A DNA stretch of 64,000 nt, from the NCBI GenBank assembly GCA_026702615.1, contig JAPPBY010000005.1, positions 1-64,000 of the forward strand. The letters run 5' to 3'. The position numbers and the translations under genes were made by a program. The notes beneath the pieces are model-generated. The model was not told where the DNA came from. It ran no database searches and saw nothing but the letters and a program-made list of their open reading frames with translations. Below, piece after piece: positions 8,190-15,014 of this stretch (its first letter is position 1; every line of letters starts with the position of its first letter). Source of the stretch: Chloroflexota bacterium. GTDB lineage: Bacteria > Chloroflexota > Dehalococcoidia > Tepidiformales > Tepidiformaceae.

Positions 8190-8698
8190 CGTCGCCCCTA
8201 CGAGCCTGGTGGCGGCTAGCGGCTGCCGCCCTTGCGGTGCTCGCCGTCGGAACCTTCGTCGCCTGCGACGACGAGGATGATGGCGACGCCGGCGGCTCCA
8301 TCGAGATCAGCAACGCGCGTGCCCGGTTCACGACGACAGACGTGGGCGCCGTCTACTTCGACATCCGCAGCACGGGCCCCGGTGACCGGCTCGTTAGCGC
8401 CTCCGCCGAAATCGCTGCCGACACGCAGGTCCACGAGATCGTGTCCGAGGGCGGCAGTTCGATGATGCGCCCCGTCGAGGGCGGTATCCCCATCGACCCC
8501 GGAGGCCACGTCAGCCTCCAGCCGGGCGGCTATCACGTCATGGTGCTGGGCGTCTCCGAGATACCCGAGCCTGGCGCGACCTTCGAGGTTGTCCTCGAGT
8601 TCGAGAGGGCCGGGCGCATGACGATCACCGTCCACGTCCAGGAGTTCGGCGACGACGACGGCGACATGGATCACGAGGAAGGGATGGACCACGAGTAG
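8186..8698 (+). CDS. PCuAC-type periplasmic copper chaperone (lipoprotein)
   Basis: 170 aa from TTG 8186, overlapping the sco stop by 4 nt, so translationally coupled. A signal helix ends at FVAC (Cys27, probable lipobox). The copper-binding signature H(M)..M..HxM appears as H83, M93/M94 and H117-x-M119, with a slightly longer spacing than the textbook motif. The C-terminal tail is Asp/His/Met-rich (DGDMDHEEGMDHE), a further metal-binding stretch. PCuAC supplies Cu(I) to Sco or to CuA. With ctaG and sco it forms a three-gene copper-assembly operon. Confidence 0.9.
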   Translation: MTSPLRAWWRLAAAALAVLAVGTFVACDDEDDGDAGGSIEISNARARFTTTDVGAVYFDIRSTGPGDRLVSASAEIAADTQVHEIVSEGGSSMMRPVEGGIPIDPGGHVSLQPGGYHVMVLGVSEIPEPGATFEVVLEFERAGRMTITVHVQEFGDDDGDMDHEEGMDHE

Positions 8699-8735
8699 CT
8701 CCGGTTGCCTTCGCACCACCGTCCTGGGGCTCGCG

Positions 8736-8741
8736 TAGACT
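8736..8741 (+). promoter_or_regulatory. Candidate -10 element (TAGACT)
   Basis: TAGACT preceded by G, 31 nt before the ATG at 8773. An exact copy of the hexamer found upstream of at least four other starts here. Confidence 0.35.
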
Positions 8742-8772
8742 CACGCCACTTCCACCACAGAGGGAGCCTCGT

Positions 8773-9630
8773 ATGCAGATCGGCGCCATCTTCCCCCAGA
8801 CGGAGATCGGCTCGGACCCGTCCGTCATCCGCGATTTCGCCCAGACCGCCGAAGGCCTCGGCTACTCCCATATCCTCGCCTACGATCACGTCCTCGGCGC
8901 CCTCCCCGAGCGTGAGCCGCGGCTGTGGGGCCCCTACACCCACGAGTCCGCCTTCCACGAGCCCTTCGTCCTCTTCGGCTACCTCGCCGCCATCACGGAG
9001 CGGGTCGAGTTGGTGACCGGCGTCATCATCCTGCCCCAGCGCCAGACCGCCCTCGTCGCCAAGCAGGCAGCAGAGGTCGACATCCTCTCGGGCGGCCGGC
9101 TGCGGCTGGGCATCGGAACCGGCTGGAACTACGTCGAATACGACTCGCTCAACGAGGACTTCAGCAACCGCGGGAAGCGCCAGGAGGAGCAGGTCGAGGT
9201 GTTGCGCCAGCTCTGGGCCGAGCCCATCGTCGACTTCGACGGCAACTGGCACCGGATCGACCGCGCCGGGCTCAAGCCCCTCCCCGGCCGCCGCATCCCC
9301 ATCTGGTTCGGCGGCTTCAGCGATCCCGCATTCAGGCGTGCCGCCCGTATCGGCGACGGTTTCGTTTTCGGCAACGGCAGCCCCGACGCGCGCAACACCG
9401 TCGAGACCATTCGCGGCTACCTCGATGAGGAAGGCCGCGATCCCGGGAGCTTCGGGTTCGAGGCGATGATGAACTACGGTGATGGCCCCGAGAACTGGGC
9501 CGCCGAGGTGGAGCGCTGGCGCGAAACCGGCGTCGACTACGTCTCCATGCGCACCATGAACGCCGGTCTGGAGAGCCCCCGCGACCACATCGAGGCCCTC
9601 GAGCGCTACTGGCGCGAGGTTGGTGGCTAG
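8773..9630 (+). CDS. LLM-class (luciferase-like) F420- or FMN-dependent oxidoreductase
   Basis: 285 aa, ATG with AGAGGGAG upstream. A bacterial luciferase-like TIM barrel: GAIFPQTEIGSD at the start, LGYSHILAYDHVLG, then the TGVIILPQRQTALVAKQAAEVDILSGGRLRLGIGTGWN block typical of Rv-type TIGR03619 F420 enzymes, and IPIWFGGFSDPAFRRAARIGDGF later. Substrate unknown. F420 is likely as cofactor because FO synthase is encoded nearby, but FMN monooxygenase activity cannot be excluded from sequence. It appears to be a single-gene transcript behind its own TAGACT element. Confidence 0.88.
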   Translation: MQIGAIFPQTEIGSDPSVIRDFAQTAEGLGYSHILAYDHVLGALPEREPRLWGPYTHESAFHEPFVLFGYLAAITERVELVTGVIILPQRQTALVAKQAAEVDILSGGRLRLGIGTGWNYVEYDSLNEDFSNRGKRQEEQVEVLRQLWAEPIVDFDGNWHRIDRAGLKPLPGRRIPIWFGGFSDPAFRRAARIGDGFVFGNGSPDARNTVETIRGYLDEEGRDPGSFGFEAMMNYGDGPENWAAEVERWRETGVDYVSMRTMNAGLESPRDHIEALERYWREVGG

Positions 9631-9649
9631 CGAGTGGACCCGCCCTTGC

Positions 9650-9695
9650 GGTGACATGAGCCACTTGTGCTACTATTGTCACCAGTAACAGTGAC
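9650..9695. promoter_or_regulatory. Cluster of GTGAC half-sites upstream of a small ORF
   Basis: GGTGACA (9650-9656) and TGTCACC (9677-9683) form a 7-bp inverted pair, and a third GTGAC (9691-9695) overlaps the start codon. TACTAT at 9671-9676 could be a -10, which would give a nearly leaderless mRNA. No known regulator is assigned. Confidence 0.25.
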
Positions 9696-9951
9696 GACTG
9701 AAGAACGCATCAGCAGGCTCGAAGGCGCCTACGAACAGGTCGACAAGCGGCTGGGTGACCTCGCCCTCGCCGTCAATTCCCTCCGCGAGGAGATGGCCGA
9801 CGGACAGGCCTCCCTCCGGCAGGACGTGACAGGCCAGCTAGGTGACCTGCGCTCCGAAGTGAACAGTCGGTTCAACACCTTGCTGGTGATCGGGGCCGGC
9901 GCCTGGGTCACGACCGTAGGCCTGATTATCGGCCTCTACCTGCAGGGCTAG
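9691..9951 (+). CDS. Small coiled-coil protein with C-terminal TM helix
   Basis: 86 aa from GTG 9691 (VTTEERISRLEGAYEQVDKRL); a further in-frame GTG at 9667 would add eight residues. Residues 1-60 form a heptad-rich amphipathic helix (RLEGAYEQVDKRLGDLALAVNSLREEM), followed by a TM helix (about 63-84) ending close to the C-terminus. The plan resembles tail-anchored XhlA-like or DUF1640-like proteins, but function is unknown. No clear Shine-Dalgarno is seen at either start. Confidence 0.7.
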   Translation: MTTEERISRLEGAYEQVDKRLGDLALAVNSLREEMADGQASLRQDVTGQLGDLRSEVNSRFNTLLVIGAGAWVTTVGLIIGLYLQG

Positions 9952-9960
9952 CCGGGCCTC

Positions 9961-10497
9961 TTAGCGCCCCTGCAGCCGCTCCCAGCGCAGGATGCCCGCG
10001 ATCGACTTCGCGTCGATAATCCGCCCCTCGTCCACCGCCGCCACCGCCTCGTCGCGCGTGAGCGGTACGACCTCGATGTCTTCGTCCTCGTCGCCCGGCA
10101 GGGGGTCGGGAGTCAGGTCGCTGCACAGGAACAGGTGGATGTACTCCGTCGCGTAGCTCGGCGCGATCCAGAACCCGCCCAGCGATTCCACCTGCCCCGC
10201 ACGCATCCCCACCTCCTCGCGCAGCTCCCGCGCCGCCGTCTCGGCCGGATCCTCGCCTGGTTCGAGCGTCCCCGCCGGAATTTCCAGCAACCGGGTGCGA
10301 GCCCCATGCCGGTACTGCTTCACGAGCAGGAGGCGACCGTCGCCGTCGACGGGAATCATGCAGACCGCCCCCGGGTGGTAGACCATCTCCCGCCGGAACG
10401 TGTGCCCTTCCGGCGCCTGCAGCGTGTCCAGGCGCACGTCGTACAGCCGCCCCTCGAACACGGTTTCGCTGCCGATGAACTTCGGATGATCCGTCAT
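9961..10497 (-). CDS. NUDIX hydrolase, ADP-ribose pyrophosphatase type
   Basis: 178 aa. The start at 10497 (MTDHPKFIGSETVFEGRLYDVR) is preceded by GGAGG; the longer frame was rejected. The Nudix box GX5EX7REUXEEXGU is intact at residues 76-98 (GTLEPGEDPAETAARELREEVG). The N-terminal FEGRLYDVRLDTL and MVYHPGAV segments and the GFWIAPSYATEYIHLFL stretch after the box are characteristic of NudF-like ADP-ribose/ADP-sugar pyrophosphatases. The protein would hydrolyse ADP-ribose to AMP and ribose-5-phosphate. It is convergent with the small membrane-protein gene at 9691. Confidence 0.9.
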   Translation of the reverse strand: MTDHPKFIGSETVFEGRLYDVRLDTLQAPEGHTFRREMVYHPGAVCMIPVDGDGRLLLVKQYRHGARTRLLEIPAGTLEPGEDPAETAARELREEVGMRAGQVESLGGFWIAPSYATEYIHLFLCSDLTPDPLPGDEDEDIEVVPLTRDEAVAAVDEGRIIDAKSIAGILRWERLQGR

Positions 10498-10613
10498 GCC
10501 GCCTCCAACCGGGCCTCTCTGCTGGACCCGCCGCGAAGTGTCAGGGTAGCGCCCGCGGCCCGTAAGCATGCTGACTGAATACGCGTGGTACGGTTCCCGC
10601 ACAGGAGGTAAAG

Positions 10614-11036
10614 ATGCCCGGGGCGCTCAAGCAACTTGTATCGGTCTATCTGCTCCTGGTCGGTCTCGCGGTGGCCGTCCAGTTCATCATCTTCCCCTTC
10701 TATGAGGACCACGACTCCGACCTGGCGGTCTGGAAGGTTCTCGACTGGTTCATGGCGGTCGGCCTCGTGCTCGCCGTCGCGGGAGCGTACCTCCGCAAGC
10801 GAGCGTTCGATGCCTCTGCCGGGGACGACGCGCCCTGGCGGCAGTACGTCGAGGTGAATGGCCTCTTCTACGGACTTGTGGCGCTAACCCTGGCCTTCTT
10901 CCCCGCCTGGTTCTGGGTTGAGTGGGGTGCGTACCCGGAGCGCGCGAGCTGGGTCATCTGGCACATGATCGACACGGCCATGCCCATCCTGTTCGTTGTG
11001 CACGGACTCCGTTCCTGGCGAGAAGCGAACGCCTAG
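10614..11036 (+). CDS. Four-TM membrane protein, first of three tandem paralogues
   Basis: 140 aa, ATG behind a strong AGGAGGT. About four TM helices. Shared family marks are a VYLLLVGLAV first helix, F.FP.Y after it, a D-W-F-M-A-V helix start (about 43-48), the NGLFYG segment, and a C-terminal D..MPILF helix followed by WREANA. The next two genes show the same marks in the same order. I do not recognise the family. The tandem arrangement shows gene triplication followed by strong divergence. Confidence 0.75.
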   Translation: MPGALKQLVSVYLLLVGLAVAVQFIIFPFYEDHDSDLAVWKVLDWFMAVGLVLAVAGAYLRKRAFDASAGDDAPWRQYVEVNGLFYGLVALTLAFFPAWFWVEWGAYPERASWVIWHMIDTAMPILFVVHGLRSWREANA

Positions 11037-11071
11037 CCCGTACTCCCGGGCCATAGCAAGGAGGAAGCTGC

Positions 11072-11506
11072 ATGGCAGCCGTACACCGACTCTTCGCCGT
11101 CTACCTGTTCCTCGTGGGGCTGGCCGTCGGAGCCTATTTCGTCATCTCCCCGCTCTATGCGGGCCAGGGCAACCTGGCCGACGCCAGCGACGTGTGGGAC
11201 ATCCTGAACTGGTTCATGGCCGTCGCCGCCATCCTCCTTGTTCTGGTGACCTTCGTCGGAACGAAGTCCCTGGCCGACGATGCCAGTAGCTGGGACAGGT
11301 TCGTCGCCAATGGACGGTTCCACATTGCCGTGGCCCTCCTCCTCGGCTTCCTGAATAACTGGTTCGCCAGTCAGTGGGGCGAGGGCGGGTTTGAGCCCGT
11401 CGCCTTCCTCTGGGTGGTGATCGATATCGCCATGCCCATGCTCGCCATCACGATGGCGATCAAGCTCTGGCGCGAGCCTCATGCGCCCTTTGGAGCCCGT
11501 GACTGA
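11072..11506 (+). CDS. Four-TM membrane protein, second of three tandem paralogues
   Basis: 144 aa, ATG with AAGGAGGAAG upstream. It aligns by eye with the flanking genes: AVYLFLVGLAVG first helix, ILNWFMAV at the start of helix 2, FLWVVIDIAMPMLAITMAIKLWRE at the C-terminus. Differences from copy 1 are large in the loops (GNLADASDVW insert, SSWDRFVANGRFH). Its end overlaps the third copy by about 26 nt. Function unknown; no charged active-site-like residues are conserved beyond the helix-end Asp and WRE. Confidence 0.75.
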   Translation: MAAVHRLFAVYLFLVGLAVGAYFVISPLYAGQGNLADASDVWDILNWFMAVAAILLVLVTFVGTKSLADDASSWDRFVANGRFHIAVALLLGFLNNWFASQWGEGGFEPVAFLWVVIDIAMPMLAITMAIKLWREPHAPFGARD

Positions 11507-11936
11507 TCAGAACCTGGCCGTTGTGAAGCGCGTAGTCGCGCTGTACCTGCTGTTGCTGGCGGGCGCGACGGTCGTGCACCTGATCATCACGCCCTTCTAC
11601 CAGCCCGACCACGATCCCGACTTCACCTTCTGGGAGGCCTACGACCCGTTCATGATGGCGGGCTCGCTCCTGGTGCTCCTCTTTGCCTACCTCTGGAAGC
11701 GCCGCCACGACGCGGCGCTTCCAGAGGCCAACAACTGGCGTGCCTACCTTGAGGCAAATGGCCTCTTCTACCTCGGCGGGGTGCACGCAATCCTGCTCGC
11801 CTGGTCCTGGCTCATGCAGGTCTACGGTGACTCCGCCCAGGCTCAGCCGGTCATCTGGCTGCTCCTCGACTCCGTCGGTCCCATGCTGTGGCTGGCAACA
11901 GGACGCCGCCTCTGGCGGGAGGCGGCGTCGGCGTAA
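11481..11936 (+). CDS. Four-TM membrane protein, third of three tandem paralogues
   Basis: 151 aa from ATG 11481, or 145 aa from GTG 11499, which has GGAG 3 nt before it. The start is therefore uncertain, and either way the gene overlaps copy 2. Family marks: VALYLLLLAGATVV, ITPFYQPDHDPDF, AYDPFMMAG (the WFMAV position has changed to PFMMA), EANGLFYLGG, and WLLLDSVGPMLWLATGRRLWRE. It is closest to copy 1 in the NGLFY region. It ends 20 nt from the convergent rpoD gene. Confidence 0.75.
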   Translation: MRPLEPVTDQNLAVVKRVVALYLLLLAGATVVHLIITPFYQPDHDPDFTFWEAYDPFMMAGSLLVLLFAYLWKRRHDAALPEANNWRAYLEANGLFYLGGVHAILLAWSWLMQVYGDSAQAQPVIWLLLDSVGPMLWLATGRRLWREAASA

Positions 11937-11956
11937 GGGTTGCCGGCTGGAGCCGT

Positions 11957-13591
11957 CTAGTCGAGGTAGTCCTTCAGCTTGCGGCTGCGGCTCGGGTGTC
12001 GCAGCTTGCGAAGCGCCTTCGCCTCGATCTGGCGAATGCGCTCGCGCGTCACGCTGAACTCGCGTCCGACCTCCTCCAGCGTCCGGCTGCGCCCGTCCTC
12101 CAGCCCGAAACGGAGCTGGAGCACCCGGCGCTCGCGGCTGGTAAGAGTCGCGAGCACGTCCTCCACCTGCTCGCGCAGGAGCTGCTGGCTGGCGGCGTCG
12201 GCGGGCGCTAGCGCGCGCTCGTCCTGGATGAAGTCGCCCAGGTGGCTGTCCTCTTCCTCGCCGATCGGCGTCTCCAGCGACACCGGCTCCTGCGAGACCT
12301 TCTGGATCTCGCGGATGCGCTCCGGCGAGAACTGGTGCGCGGAGTCCTGCTTCGAGCTCTCGACCATGCCGCGCGCGATCTCCTCGCTCGTCGGCTCGCG
12401 GCCGTACTCCTGCACGAGGCGCCGGCTCACGCGCACGAGCTTGTTGATCGTCTCCACCATGTGCACCGGGATGCGGATGGTGCGCGCCTGGTCCGCGATA
12501 GCGCGGGTGATCGCCTGCCGGATCCACCACGTCGCGTACGTCGAGAACTTGTACCCCTTGCGGTAGTCGAACTTCTCGACCGCGCGGATGAGGCCGATAT
12601 TCCCCTCCTGGATCAGGTCCAGGAGCGACATGCCCCGCCCGATGTACTTCTTCGCCACCGACACGACCAGCCGCAGGTTCGCCTCGGTCAGGCGCCGCTC
12701 GGCCTTGTCGCCGTTGTGCTTGATCGTGTCGAAGTGGTACCGCAGCCGGTCCTCGAGCGACGTGATCTTCTCGATCAGCCCCTCGGCGGGCGGCAGCAGC
12801 TGGTCCTCGCCCCCGGCCTCCTCGGCCATCTGCGAGAACAGGTCGGGCGTGAGGATGTGGGTCACGATCGAGAGCGAGACGATGGCGTGGTGCATCGTCT
12901 CCTCGTCCTTGCGCAGCCGCTTCATGCAGTACGTGCGGAAGGGGAGCTCCATCTCCCGGTCGATCAGCCCTCGGAACTGGTCGTCACCGATGACCTCGGT
13001 GTAGTTGCTGCGCATCAGCTTGATGCCCTCGAGGTCGCGCCACTTCGGTTCCTTCGGGGGCCATTCGTCTTCGCTGCCCTCAGGCGGCGTCTGGCCCGAG
13101 ATCACCTTCTCGTAGCGGTCCACGTAATAGAGAGCGGCCTTGTAGATGGGCAGCAGCTCCGTGAACTGCTCGAGCAGGGTCACGGCCACGCGCGACGCGG
13201 AGGGCGGATGCCCGAACGCGTCCACGTACGCCTTCTCGATGTCGCGCAGATGGATGCCTTCCTCCATCTGGCGGGCCAGGTGCTTCTCGTCGTCGGCCGT
13301 GAGCAGGTAGACCTTCCCGATCTCGCGCAGGTACATGCGCACGGGATCGTCGATCCCCTCGGACTCCTCGGTCAGGAGTGCGACGGTTTCTTCTTCTTCC
13401 TCCTCGCTCTCGTCGGGATCCTTTTCGTCCTTCTCTTCGTCGTCCTGGGTCGCGGTCTGGTTCCCGGAGAGCTCGTTCTCCTCGTCACGACGCTCATCGA
13501 AGTCGCCGCTGGAGAGGCGGCTGAGGACGCTGCCGATCATCGCGTCGGCGCTGGTGGAAGAAGTCTGGTCGGTCAAAGTCTCGTCGCTCAT
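11957..13591 (-). CDS. rpoD: Primary RNA polymerase sigma factor (RpoD/SigA, sigma-70 family)
   Basis: 544 aa from ATG 13591 (MSDETLTDQ). After an acidic N-terminal stretch (about 55-95, long runs of Asp/Glu) comes region 1.2 ([18 protein letters not shown]), then a non-conserved region of about 200 residues, then region 2 with [30 protein letters not shown] and [13 protein letters not shown], region 3, and region 4 with the helix-turn-helix [20 protein letters not shown]. It ends in the typical RKLKDYLD. The complete regions 2-4 and region 1.2 mark it as a housekeeping factor. A good promoter lies 64 nt upstream. Confidence 0.96.
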   Translation of the reverse strand: MSDETLTDQTSSTSADAMIGSVLSRLSSGDFDERRDEENELSGNQTATQDDEEKDEKDPDESEEEEEETVALLTEESEGIDDPVRMYLREIGKVYLLTADDEKHLARQMEEGIHLRDIEKAYVDAFGHPPSASRVAVTLLEQFTELLPIYKAALYYVDRYEKVISGQTPPEGSEDEWPPKEPKWRDLEGIKLMRSNYTEVIGDDQFRGLIDREMELPFRTYCMKRLRKDEETMHHAIVSLSIVTHILTPDLFSQMAEEAGGEDQLLPPAEGLIEKITSLEDRLRYHFDTIKHNGDKAERRLTEANLRLVVSVAKKYIGRGMSLLDLIQEGNIGLIRAVEKFDYRKGYKFSTYATWWIRQAITRAIADQARTIRIPVHMVETINKLVRVSRRLVQEYGREPTSEEIARGMVESSKQDSAHQFSPERIREIQKVSQEPVSLETPIGEEEDSHLGDFIQDERALAPADAASQQLLREQVEDVLATLTSRERRVLQLRFGLEDGRSRTLEEVGREFSVTRERIRQIEAKALRKLRHPSRSRKLKDYLD

Positions 13592-13654
13592 GCGGCTGAC
13601 AGGTACCCCCGGTACAGGAATTGGGATGGCGCAGAGACACACTGCACCAAGCTG

Positions 13655-13683
13655 AGTATAGCACAAATGAGCGGCGATCTAAA
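13655..13683 (-). promoter_or_regulatory. Promoter of rpoD
   Basis: On the minus strand TTTAGA (13683-13678), 17-nt spacer, TATACT (13660-13655). The -10 matches five of six consensus bases and the -35 four of six, at ideal spacing, about 64 nt before the rpoD start. This is the best sigma-70 promoter by eye in the window. Confidence 0.55.
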
Positions 13684-13721
13684 GCCCAAACGGGCCTCAA
13701 GACTGCGTCTCAGGGGTGTGA

Positions 13722-14075
13722 CTAGTCCCCTGTCGGGAACCCCGCCTCCGCCCAGGCGTCCGTGCCGCCCTCGACGTTGAATAGTTCCAGCCCGTCCAGG
13801 CCCGCCGCCGTCGCGTACTCGGCCGCGAGGGCGCTGCGGCCGCCCATCTTGCAGATGAACAGCACTTCCTTCTTTTCGCCCGCGAACTCGCGGATCTGGT
13901 CCAACTCGTTCATCACGGTGTTTACGGGAATCAGGCGCACGCCCTTCGCGTGCACCTCGACGTACTCGTGCGGGTCCCGCACGTCGACCATCACGGCGTC
14001 GCCGCTGTCGAGCTTCTCCTTCGCCTCTTCGATCGAAAGCCTCGTGAACGGCTCGCGTGGATCCTTGGTAGCCAC
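13722..14075 (-). CDS. Rhodanese-like sulfurtransferase
   Basis: 117 aa from GTG 14075 (VATKDPREPFTRLSIEEAKEKL), with AGAGG 8-9 nt upstream. A much longer open frame continues upstream, but it is antisense to the methyltransferase gene. A single rhodanese domain with MVDVRDPHEYVEVHAKG and the active-site loop CKMGGRS, where Cys carries the persulfide. The final NVEGGTDAWAEAGFP is typical. The small single-domain form resembles GlpE/PspE-type proteins that pass sulfur between acceptors; the partner is unknown. A TAGGCT hexamer lies 33 nt upstream of the start. Confidence 0.92.
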   Translation of the reverse strand: MATKDPREPFTRLSIEEAKEKLDSGDAVMVDVRDPHEYVEVHAKGVRLIPVNTVMNELDQIREFAGEKKEVLFICKMGGRSALAAEYATAAGLDGLELFNVEGGTDAWAEAGFPTGD

Positions 14076-14107
14076 AGGAACTGCCTCTCGTGTGCGTTGT
14101 GACAGGA

Positions 14108-14113
14108 AGCCTA
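14108..14113 (-). promoter_or_regulatory. Candidate -10 element (TAGGCT) for the rhodanese gene
   Basis: TAGGCT on the minus strand (AGCCTA on plus), 32 nt before the GTG at 14075. Member of the TAGRCT set. Confidence 0.3.
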
Positions 14114-14165
14114 GCACGCACGGGCCGTCTGGCGAGGGCGCACGGGTTGTGCCACGCTGCCCCAA

Positions 14166-15014
14166 ATGAGTGACCCCCTCCGCCTCGACCCCACCGCCGC
14201 CCTCGCCGCCTGGGCCGACCGCGTCCGCCTCAACCGCGAGCAGGTCGAGCGCCGCCGCAAGGCCATGCCGCCGCGGGACGACTACTACGCCCCCATCGCC
14301 GCCATGTTTCGCGCCGATCCCCACCGCGAAGGCGACTCCACCCTGGACGCCCTCCGCGCCCTCGTGCGCCCCGATGACACCGTCGTCGACATCGGCGCCG
14401 GGGGCGGGCGCTACGCCCTCCCTCTCGCCCTCCACTGTCGCGAGGTCATCGCCGTTGAGCCTTCCGAGGGCATGCGGGAGGTGCTCACCGAGGGCATGGC
14501 CGAGCACGGCATCGACAACGTCCGCGTCGTCGACAGCCGCTGGCCCTCCGACGACGACCTCCACGCCGACGTCGCCCTCATCTCGCACGTCGGTTACGAC
14601 ATCGAGGACTTTGGCCCGTTCCTCGACGCGATGGAGGCGGCTGCCAACCGCCTTTGCATCGCCGTCATGCTGAGCGAACCGCCCCCCTCCCGGGCCAACC
14701 CCTTCTGGGAGGCCGTCCACGGGGAGCCACGCGTGCCGCTCCCCGCCCTGCCCGAGTTCCTCGCCCTTCAGCTCGGCCGGGGTCGGCTCTGTGAGGTGTC
14801 CTTCGTCGAGTACGACGCCATCGGCTTCGGCGACGAGGAAGGCATCCTCACCTTCCTCCGCCAGCAGTTGTGGATTCCCGAGGGCGGTCCGGAGGAGGCG
14901 AAGCTCCGCGCCATCCTCCCGGACTACGTGGACATCGAAGGTGATCGCGCCGAGTTCAGGCGCGACTCGGGCAAGCTCGGAATCGTGAGCTGGGAGCCGC
15001 CCGCGAGCCGCTAG
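14166..15014 (+). CDS. Class I SAM-dependent methyltransferase
   Basis: 282 aa from ATG 14166. Motif I VVDIGAGGGRYALPLA (about 74-89) binds SAM; motif II follows as VIAVEPSEGM with the acidic ribose-binding residue; DVALISHVGYDIEDF matches motif IV. The N-terminal RLNREQVERRRKAMPPRDDYYAPIA and the C-terminal FLRQQLW.P.G region recall a family of uncharacterised methyltransferases; the substrate is unknown. The stop shares a CTAG with the stop of the convergent FO synthase gene (4-nt overlap). Confidence 0.85.
   Translation: MSDPLRLDPTAALAAWADRVRLNREQVERRRKAMPPRDDYYAPIAAMFRADPHREGDSTLDALRALVRPDDTVVDIGAGGGRYALPLALHCREVIAVEPSEGMREVLTEGMAEHGIDNVRVVDSRWPSDDDLHADVALISHVGYDIEDFGPFLDAMEAAANRLCIAVMLSEPPPSRANPFWEAVHGEPRVPLPALPEFLALQLGRGRLCEVSFVEYDAIGFGDEEGILTFLRQQLWIPEGGPEEAKLRAILPDYVDIEGDRAEFRRDSGKLGIVSWEPPASR

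Noticed and set aside
12242-13780. 512-aa plus-strand frame opposite rpoD
   Set aside because: Antisense to a gene with all sigma-70 regions; the translation is Leu/Arg/Val-rich with no motifs.
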